A stretch of DNA of 6,478 nt, from positions 1 through 6,478 of the forward strand of contig CANTGP010000180.1 of NCBI GenBank assembly GCA_947653315.1, given 5' to 3'. A model generated the notes under the pieces. That model had not been told where the DNA came from. It saw nothing but the letters and a program-made list of their open reading frames with translations, and made no database searches. Source of the stretch: an uncultured Lachnospiraceae bacterium. Lineage in GTDB: Bacteria; Bacillota; Clostridia; Lachnospirales; Lachnospiraceae. The translations under genes were made by a program, and so were the position numbers. Positions 1 through 4,718 of the stretch are shown here, one piece after another. Numbering within the stretch: position 1 is the stretch's first letter; every line of letters begins with the position of its first letter.

Positions 1-497
1 TGCCGCTCCCGTCCGTCTTCATCCGCCTCCGGTCTTCTTCCCCCGCTTTCCTTTTCCCTATACGGCAGGACCGCCCCGGTATCTTCCTCCCATTCTTCTC
101 CGGCTTCTTCCCATTCGCTTTCCGGGTCTTCCTCCCATTCTCCTTCCGGGTCTTCCTCCCATTCTCCTTCCGGGTCTTCTTCCCATTCTTCCTCCGGGTC
201 TTCTTCCCATTCTTCCTCCACGGCGTTCAATTCCTGCCGCGTCATCTGTCCGTCCGGCATTCCTGCCTGTTTTCTCCTGTCCGCAGCCCCCCTTTGGCGG
301 TCCTCCCCGGAAAATGTATCCTTCCTTACTTCGCCGACCCATCTTCCCTGACGTATTTCCTTCACTTGGAGCCGCGCTTCTTCCCTTCGGAGCGCCCTTC
401 TTTCCGCCGACGGTTTTTTTCCGCTTCCCCGGCCCTGTGCAGCCCGTCCTCCGGCACCGTCCCCTACATCAATCCATTCCAACTCCCGTGTTCCCAT
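1..497 (-). CDS. Partial gene: protein with basic N-terminus and acidic Trp-centred tandem repeats, function unknown
   Basis: I do not recognise this protein. The frame opens at an ATG (497-495) directly after an in-frame TAG and stays open to the window edge: 165 full codons, with the 3' end missing. GGGAG at 508-512 sits 10 nt upstream, a slightly long spacing. Residues 1-93 start MGTRELEWIDVGDG and are rich in Arg, Lys and Gly, with about 21 basic and 15 acidic residues. Residues 94-140 hold six repeats of the form EEEWEEDP, with Trp at 97, 105, 113, 121, 129 and 136; 31 of these 47 residues are Asp or Glu and none is basic. The tail returns to mixed charge (residues 147-165). There is no signal peptide or membrane segment in the visible part. 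Synonymous differences between repeat copies (GAG/GAA, GAC/GAT) favour this frame over a 94-residue Arg/Gly-rich frame at 342-58. A later start at Met80 (260) is possible but has a poorer ribosome site. It follows telA on the same strand. Confidence 0.62.
   Translation of the reverse strand, partial: MGTRELEWIDVGDGAGGRAAQGRGSGKKPSAERRALRREEARLQVKEIRQGRWVGEVRKDTFSGEDRQRGAADRRKQAGMPDGQMTRQELNAVEEEWEEDPEEEWEEDPEGEWEEDPEGEWEEDPESEWEEAGEEWEEDTGAVLPYREKESGGRRPEADEDGRER
78..218 (-). repeat. 24-bp tandem repeat encoding the acidic EEEWEEDP units
   Basis: Four consecutive 24-bp units, one 21-bp unit and one further 24-bp unit lie head to tail inside the partial gene. They encode EEEWEEDP, EEEWEEDP, EGEWEEDP, EGEWEEDP, ESEWEEA and GEEWEEDT. 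The first two copies are nearly identical to each other, as are the third and fourth, which points to recent duplication. The last two copies have diverged. Several differences are silent third-position changes in this reading frame, and the array length keeps the frame. Confidence 0.85.
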
Positions 498-532
498 CTA
501 TCTCTTTCTCCCGCGTATCTCATGATTACCGT

Positions 533-552
533 TTTCTATCAGTTTCTATCAG
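533..552. repeat. Perfect 10-bp tandem duplication
   Basis: TTTCTATCAG occurs twice with no gap (533-542 and 543-552), 36 bp upstream of the acidic-repeat start codon. One helical turn of spacing would suit a tandem protein-binding site, but slippage of a short sequence is an equally simple cause. Confidence 0.55.
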
Positions 553-616
553 TCTCCGGCTGCATAATGGCCGGACAAATCTATGATAACGCAAAACCAA
601 AATGGGTTACACACCT

Positions 617-649
617 TTTAGAAAATATTAAGATTTAATTTTTTCTAAA
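617..649. promoter_or_regulatory. 33-bp AT-rich palindrome, candidate operator
   Basis: Arms 617-631 and 635-649 pair at 14 of 15 positions, with one T/T mismatch (626/640) and a 3-nt centre (GAT). The outer core is TTTAGAAAA and its exact complement TTTTCTAAA. It lies 13 bp past the telA stop and about 120 bp before the next start. It overlaps the -35 and -10 of the best promoter candidate, as a repressor site would. It lacks a GC stem and a trailing T-run, so a terminator is less likely. No regulator gene is in view. Confidence 0.5.
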
Positions 650-654
650 CACAA
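625..654 (-). promoter_or_regulatory. Possible weak sigma-A-type promoter for the acidic-repeat gene
   Basis: On the minus strand, TTGTGT (654-649) and TAATAT (630-625) are separated by 18 bp. They match the -35 consensus at 3 of 6 and the -10 consensus at 4 of 6 positions, so this is suggestive only. Transcription would begin roughly 120 nt before the ATG at 497. A second -10-like TATCAT occurs closer to the gene but has no convincing -35. Read-through from telA is an equally good explanation for expression. Confidence 0.25.
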
Positions 655-662
655 AGAAACCT

Positions 663-1829
663 TTATGCCCTCATCTGCAAAAGTTTGTCCCGCAGCTCGC
701 CTTCAATCCGGCGCAGCTCCACTTCCGCTTCCTTCCGCTTCTGCCGCCCTTCTTCCTGTATCCGCACCACTTCGTCCAACGTGGAAATCAGCGATTCGTT
801 GGTCTGTTTAAGCGTCTCGATGTCCACGATACTGCGTTCCGCTTCCTTTGCCGTTTCCACCGTTGCCAGTTTTAACACAGCCGCATTTTTCTTTAACAGC
901 TCATTGGTCATATCCGTCACTTCCCGCTGCGCCTGCGATGCCTGGGCGGAATGGTTTACCCCAAGCGCAAGCACCATTTGGCTTTTCCAAAGCGGTATGG
1001 TATTCACCAGCGTGGACTGTATTTTTTCCGCCATAATGGTATCGTTGCCCTGTATCAGCCGGATTTGCGGCGCCATTTGGATGGATACCATCCTGGTCAA
1101 ATCCAAATCGTGGATTTTCTTTTCAAAACGGTCGCACAGCGCCACAAAGTCATTCACCGCCTGCGCATCCTCCGGCAAACCGCTGATGCGCGCCTTTTCT
1201 GTCAGGAGCGGAAGTTCGTCTTTCTTTGCTTTGTCCAGCTTCTTCTTCCCCGCAAGAATATACATGGACAGCTCCTTGTAATAATTCTTATTCAGGTCAT
1301 ACATCTTATCCAACATGGCGGTATCTTTCAAAAGCTGGATTTGGTGTTCCTCCAGCACTCCGCAGATTTTATTGATGTTCACTTCCGCCTTGTCATACTT
1401 GCTTTTCATGGCTTCGATTTTATTTCCGCTCTTTTTAAAGATGCCGAAAAGTCCCTTGTCTTCTTCCTCGTCAAACTTTCTAAGCTCGGACACCACACCC
1501 GACAGCAGTTCGCCGATTTCCCCCAAATCCTTGGTCCGCACATTGGCAAGGGCCGTTTCGGAAAAATCCGCAATTTTTTTCTGCGCCCCTGCGCCGTACT
1601 GTAAAATAACCGTGGAATTGCGAAGGTCAATCTGCCCCGCAAAATCCTCCACCATCTTCCGTTCTTCCTGCGTAAGGGTACTGTCGTCAAAAACAGGTTC
1701 TTCCTTCGGCGCCAGGGCATCCCCGTCCGCCTGTGTAAACCCCGGAACTGCCGGAGCCTGCGGCTCTTTCTGCAATTCTTCAAACGGGTTTAAGGTCAGC
1801 GTGGGCATCTCCGTTTTGTTTTCTTCCAT
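663..1829 (-). CDS. TelA family protein (toxic anion resistance family)
   Basis: The 388-residue length is normal for the TelA/YaaN family, named from tellurite-resistance work; the true biochemical role is not settled. Residues 1-50 are Pro-, Glu- and Asp-rich and probably disordered. From about residue 55 to the end the protein is almost entirely charged helix, with heptad-like stretches such as IVDIETLKQTNESLIST and RIEGELRDKLLQMR, as expected of a long coiled-coil bundle. Family-typical segments include an ALANVRTKDLGE-like region near 93-104 and LPLLTEKARISG after about residue 205. There are no membrane segments, so it is presumably cytoplasmic and may act at the membrane through its XpaC neighbour. 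AGGAG at 1837-1841 with 7-nt spacing fixes the start. It lies 32 bp after xpaC; adjacent xpaC and yaaN genes also occur in Bacillus subtilis, which supports a joint function. Confident family call, uncertain function. Confidence 0.93.
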   Translation of the reverse strand: MEENKTEMPTLTLNPFEELQKEPQAPAVPGFTQADGDALAPKEEPVFDDSTLTQEERKMVEDFAGQIDLRNSTVILQYGAGAQKKIADFSETALANVRTKDLGEIGELLSGVVSELRKFDEEEDKGLFGIFKKSGNKIEAMKSKYDKAEVNINKICGVLEEHQIQLLKDTAMLDKMYDLNKNYYKELSMYILAGKKKLDKAKKDELPLLTEKARISGLPEDAQAVNDFVALCDRFEKKIHDLDLTRMVSIQMAPQIRLIQGNDTIMAEKIQSTLVNTIPLWKSQMVLALGVNHSAQASQAQREVTDMTNELLKKNAAVLKLATVETAKEAERSIVDIETLKQTNESLISTLDEVVRIQEEGRQKRKEAEVELRRIEGELRDKLLQMRA

Positions 1830-1836
1830 TTTCTTA

Positions 1837-1841
1837 CTCCT
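1837..1841 (-). promoter_or_regulatory. Strong ribosome binding site of the telA-family gene
   Basis: AGGAG lies 7 nt before the ATG at 1829, within GGGAGAGGAG. It confirms the start, and telA looks better equipped for translation initiation than xpaC just upstream. Confidence 0.8.
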
Positions 1842-1861
1842 CTCCCTATATAAAATTTTTA

Positions 1862-3097
1862 TTATTTCACCTTCAATCCGTCTTCCAAAAGCCCTTCCTG
1901 TGCCAGCATCGTGGAAAGTACGGAGATATCCGTGGAAACATCCAGCGCTTCTTCCTCGAACAGCCGGTCAAACATTTTCTCAAACGCCCGGTTAATATCG
2001 TCCAGCATACCTTCAATTTCCGTTTTCGCCGCGGTAATGTTTTCACCCTGTACCGGCTGGTCATTGAATTCCAAATAACGCTCCAACAGTTTTAACGTAG
2101 TCGGAAGGTAATAACTCATGAATCTGCGGATATCCGGCAGTTTCTCCGGTTTCTCGCCGATATGCCCGAAAATCCGTCCGCATATGTTTTCCAGCCGTCC
2201 GAGCTTTCGGGAAATTTGGAGTTCCGCAATGGCGTCGTTAATTTCCCGTATGCGGCGTATGTATTCGTTCCCTTCTTCCACGGTCTGACGCAACTGCTTC
2301 TGCACCGGATCCCGTTCCATCATCTCCCGCTGTGCCGCCAGCCGTTCTTCCTCCTCCCTGCGCAGCCTCAACTGTTCCTGCGCATCCATGTACATCCGGT
2401 AGGCTTCGTCCGTCAGCATAAAACAGGTTTCCTGTTCGTCCAAATGCCCTTCCGGGAACCATCCCCGTCCTATCATCTCCTTCAGGTCTTTCCGCACAAA
2501 CGCTTCTTTTTTCCCCGCCGCCCGTGCCAGCCCGTCCAATTGGTAAAAATCCTGCTCCCCCATCGTCCTTATATATTTCCGGAACCGTCCGGCACGCCGT
2601 CTCCACCTACCGCCCACCAGGGCGACCACCGTACAGATACCCGCAAATCCGGCAGTTCCGGCAAGCATCCATGTCCCGATTCCCATGCCTGCCACTTGTA
2701 CGCTGAGCCAGTCAAGCAAGACAGCCATGGCGGATGCCGTCCACCCTATCAGCGCGCCGCAGGTGCCGAACACTTCCATAAGGATACCCGAAACCCTCCC
2801 CTGCGGTCTTTTCACCACGGGAAGCTGCCGTTTTTCCCTTTTTTGGTAAACCTGCGCCCCGGCCGCTCTGCCTTCCGTTCCCGTATCCCATGCGCTCTCC
2901 ATTTTGTTTACTGCCTTCTGTCCCGCTTTCCCGACATAATCCGCCGCATCCTGCACGGAGCGGAGCACTTCTTCCATGGTATTTTCCACCGTTGCCTGTA
3001 TATTCTCCTGCAACTCCTTTATTTCTTTGGAATTGACGAATTTATTGATTCCGTCCCCGATTTCCCTGCCCCAATCATAAATATCCTTGTCATTCAT
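1862..3097 (-). CDS. xpaC: XpaC family membrane protein with inserted winged-helix-like segment
   Basis: XpaC was named for hydrolysis of 5-bromo-4-chloroindolyl phosphate in Bacillus, but its real role is unclear. The C-terminal third carries the family signature, RRFMSYYLPTTLKLLERY at about 324-341, followed by helices that run to the end. At 411 residues it is about twice the length I recall for B. subtilis XpaC. The extra part is an amphipathic helical N-terminus (1-70), two hydrophobic segments (about 104-130 and 135-163), a basic patch GGRWRRRAGRFRK at 162-174, and a compact segment at 180-240 (DFYQLDGLARAAGKKE..VRKDLKEMIGRGWF..LTDEAYRMY). That last segment reads like a winged helix with its beta-wing. 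A charged coiled coil at 240-290 links it to the XpaC core. The start at 3097 is the only ATG after an in-frame TAA. The ribosome site is weak: AAAGGA lies 14 nt away. TelA follows directly. I am sure of the family and less sure of the winged-helix reading. Confidence 0.88.
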   Translation of the reverse strand: MNDKDIYDWGREIGDGINKFVNSKEIKELQENIQATVENTMEEVLRSVQDAADYVGKAGQKAVNKMESAWDTGTEGRAAGAQVYQKREKRQLPVVKRPQGRVSGILMEVFGTCGALIGWTASAMAVLLDWLSVQVAGMGIGTWMLAGTAGFAGICTVVALVGGRWRRRAGRFRKYIRTMGEQDFYQLDGLARAAGKKEAFVRKDLKEMIGRGWFPEGHLDEQETCFMLTDEAYRMYMDAQEQLRLRREEEERLAAQREMMERDPVQKQLRQTVEEGNEYIRRIREINDAIAELQISRKLGRLENICGRIFGHIGEKPEKLPDIRRFMSYYLPTTLKLLERYLEFNDQPVQGENITAAKTEIEGMLDDINRAFEKMFDRLFEEEALDVSTDISVLSTMLAQEGLLEDGLKVK

Positions 3098-3156
3098 AAA
3101 CCGTTCCGGTGTCCTTTCTTCCCCTTATGCCAATCCTTTTCTCCCCGGCAGACCCG

Positions 3157-3831
3157 TCAGCAAACCGCCTCGCCGTCATGTTCCATCAGTGTGACGGATA
3201 ATATGCCTTCCTTTTTTTCCAGCGCCTTTAACAGTTCCCGCCCCTTATCCGTCCGCAGCTCCACAATCATGTGCAGCCGGTCTTTTGTCAGGTTCCGTGA
3301 TTTTACCTTATGGTACCTGCAATACGTCCCCACTTCGTTCAGAATGCTTTCCTCCGTATCCATATCCGCCAGGTTTAACACCAAAAGCATCGGCGCCCTC
3401 ACCACCTGTATCCGGTCAAAGAAAAGCACCATAACGGTTACCGCCAAAGATGCCGCCACCGCCATTTCCCCCAGTCCTGCACCGCAGATAATACCCGCGC
3501 TGATGGACCAAAACAAAAACACAAGATCCATGGGGTCTTTCACTGCCGTCCGGAACCGGACAATGGACAATGCCCCTACCATGCCCAGGGAAATAACCAC
3601 ACTGGACTGCACCGCCAGTATGATTGCCGCCACAATGACCGGAAGCACCGCCAGGGAAACGTTAAATTGTTTGGAATAAAATGCCTGACGGCATACAAAA
3701 CGGTATACGAGGAAAATATAGCTTCCCAATGCCGCCGCCAGCCCAAACACCAATGCCATCTCCGTAAATCCTAAATCGGCATTGGAAAATCCCTCCACAA
3801 ACGCTTTATTAAAAATATCACCGAAATTCAT
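3157..3831 (-). CDS. DUF4956 family multi-pass membrane protein
   Basis: The function is not established. The 224-residue length is normal for DUF4956. Hydrophobic segments lie at about 24-47, 58-81, 83-92, 102-119 and 121-138. The family hallmark GMVGALSIVRFRTAVKDP sits at 83-100, followed by MDLVFLFWSISAGIICGAG (101-119), with basic residues R92, R94 and K98 between or within membrane segments. The soluble C-terminus (about 140-224) alternates strands and helices (MLLVLNL, ESILNEVGTYC, LHMIVELR, KGRELLKALEKKEGILSVTLME), suggesting a small alpha/beta ferredoxin-like domain in the cytoplasm. AAAGGAG at 3839-3845 with 7-nt spacing decides the start. Genes of this family commonly sit next to VTC-domain and CotH genes, as here. 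I infer that it is the membrane partner of the VTC-domain protein, as a channel or anchor. The family call is secure and the role is a guess. Confidence 0.92.
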   Translation of the reverse strand: MNFGDIFNKAFVEGFSNADLGFTEMALVFGLAAALGSYIFLVYRFVCRQAFYSKQFNVSLAVLPVIVAAIILAVQSSVVISLGMVGALSIVRFRTAVKDPMDLVFLFWSISAGIICGAGLGEMAVAASLAVTVMVLFFDRIQVVRAPMLLVLNLADMDTEESILNEVGTYCRYHKVKSRNLTKDRLHMIVELRTDKGRELLKALEKKEGILSVTLMEHDGEAVC

Positions 3832-3858
3832 TTCTTTGCTCCTTTATCCGTTTCATTC

Positions 3859-3935
3859 TAATTCCGCTTTTATTCCATTCTTATTTCGTTTTTATTCCAT
3901 TCTTATTTTATTCTTATTTCCTTTTTATTCCGTTC
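3859..3935 (-). repeat. A-rich 22-bp imperfect tandem repeats between the VTC and DUF4956 genes
   Basis: The units are 3859-3880, 3881-3902, a half unit at 3903-3913, and 3914-3935. Read on the coding strand they follow GAATGGAATAAAA plus a variable A/G-rich tail ending AAATAA or similar. The last unit overlaps the final Thr-Glu-stop codons of the VTC gene. The array fills nearly all of the 93-bp spacer and is almost free of C on the coding strand, so it should be unstructured as RNA. There is no stem-loop or T-run suggesting a terminator. It may have arisen by repeated duplication of the VTC gene's 3' end. Confidence 0.75.
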
Positions 3936-4716
3936 CCGTTTTCATCGGTTCCCCCGCTAAACGGCAGAGATAATATTTGGAAAACGATACCCGGTCAAGG
4001 CTGACCACCTGCAGCGCCATGCGGAGCACATCCGGAAGGTATTCGTCGTACTTGACTTCCAAAAGGTGGCGTCCCCTTTCCAAAACCGGAACAGCCGTCA
4101 AGTCTTTTTCCATAAATTTATGGGTTTCCGGCGAGCCGCAGATATTGCGGTCCATCGTAATGCGTACATTTCCTTCGGGATATACATAGGGAATACGGTC
4201 ATATTCCACAATAACCGCAGGTCCAAGCAGCAGGGTTTCCCGCGCCGCCTCAAACCGGTTGCGTACACTCTCCTGCGCAGAAGCGTCTTTTCCGTACTTC
4301 CCATATTCCAAAAAACCGCCGTCCAACACGGTCCTTACTTCTTCCCTCGTCAGTACACAGGATTCTTTCCGAATCCGGTCCCCTGCCCGGTGCTTAATTT
4401 CCAAATGGAACGATTCGTCCTCTCCCTGGAGGTAAGAACGAATCCGGTACTTCTTCCGTTCGTCCAGCCCATCCTCCTTCTGTTTCATGGCGTCATTCCC
4501 GTAATCATCAAAATAAAGACTGCGCACCGTATAAAAACCGGAACCGCCCGCATGCCTGTCCTTTTCCATCAGACAGCCCAACTGATCCTCCAGCAGTTCC
4601 ATCTGCAACTGCGTGCAGAGAAACTTCAGTTCATGCCGGTAATGCGCCCCTTTGCCCTGCGCCGTTTTCTTCCTGCCCTGCCCATCCATATATCCGCTGT
4701 TTTCTTCCGATTCCAT
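3925..4716 (-). CDS. VTC-domain protein (polyphosphate polymerase domain)
   Basis: VTC-domain proteins fold as a beta tunnel (CYTH/triphosphate-tunnel superfamily). In the yeast Vtc4 subunit this fold makes polyphosphate from ATP; activity of the bacterial relatives is less well known. At 263 residues this is a stand-alone tunnel domain. Visible strand motifs carry the expected alternating charged residues: RHELKF (27-32), RSLYFDD (65-71), KKYRIRSY (88-95), FHLEIKHR (103-110), VEYDRIPY (170-177), RITMDRNI (185-192), LLEVKYDEYLPD (218-229) and SFSKYYLCR (244-252). R27, E29, K31, R91, R93, E106, K108, R174, R190, E220, K222 and K247 are the probable tunnel-lining residues. No key position looks lost. 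There is no membrane segment, so it is cytoplasmic. It starts 2 nt after the CotH stop, implying translational coupling; GGGAG lies 14 nt away and AAGG abuts the ATG, so Met10 cannot be fully excluded as the start. Confidence 0.92.
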   Translation of the reverse strand: MESEENSGYMDGQGRKKTAQGKGAHYRHELKFLCTQLQMELLEDQLGCLMEKDRHAGGSGFYTVRSLYFDDYGNDAMKQKEDGLDERKKYRIRSYLQGEDESFHLEIKHRAGDRIRKESCVLTREEVRTVLDGGFLEYGKYGKDASAQESVRNRFEAARETLLLGPAVIVEYDRIPYVYPEGNVRITMDRNICGSPETHKFMEKDLTAVPVLERGRHLLEVKYDEYLPDVLRMALQVVSLDRVSFSKYYLCRLAGEPMKTGTE

Positions 4717-4718
4717 CC

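Larger units (their letters stand above)
498..662. other. Intergenic region between telA and the acidic-repeat gene
   Basis: This 165-bp gap is much longer than most others in the cluster and is AT-rich towards telA. It holds a 33-bp near-perfect palindrome (617-649), a weak minus-strand promoter-like pair (625-654), a 10-bp tandem duplication (533-552) and a small GC-rich inverted repeat (555-560 with 570-575, 9-nt loop). The small stem has no T-run on either side, so it is not an intrinsic terminator. No small ORF with a good ribosome site was found here. Confidence 0.7.

Noticed and set aside
258..260. Met80 as the true start of the acidic-repeat gene
   Set aside because: AGGAG lies 13 nt away, longer than usual, whereas the upstream ATG at 497 has an A/G-rich site at 10 nt. 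It remains a fallback, not the preferred start.
58..342. 94-residue Arg/Gly-rich ORF on the minus strand (RMGRRPG repeats)
   Set aside because: It is the alternative frame of the 24-bp repeat. Differences between copies are silent in the acidic frame and change Arg to Gly here, and that other frame is longer and better supported at its start.
555..575. GC-rich inverted repeat TCCGGC/GCCGGA as a terminator
   Set aside because: The stem is only 6 bp with a 9-nt loop and there is no T-run on either strand.
294..638. Plus-strand ORFs of 114 and 90 residues
   Set aside because: They overlap the acidic-repeat gene and its upstream gap in antisense, have no good ribosome site and no recognisable sequence.
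617..649. Palindrome as an intrinsic terminator of telA
   Set aside because: The stem is almost all A/T and no run of T follows it on the minus strand, so a terminator is possible but weaker than an operator reading.
2162..3679. 505-residue plus-strand ORF
   Set aside because: It runs antisense through two recognisable genes (XpaC and DUF4956), its Pro/His/Phe/Arg-rich composition is typical of a complementary-strand shadow, and no domain is recognisable.
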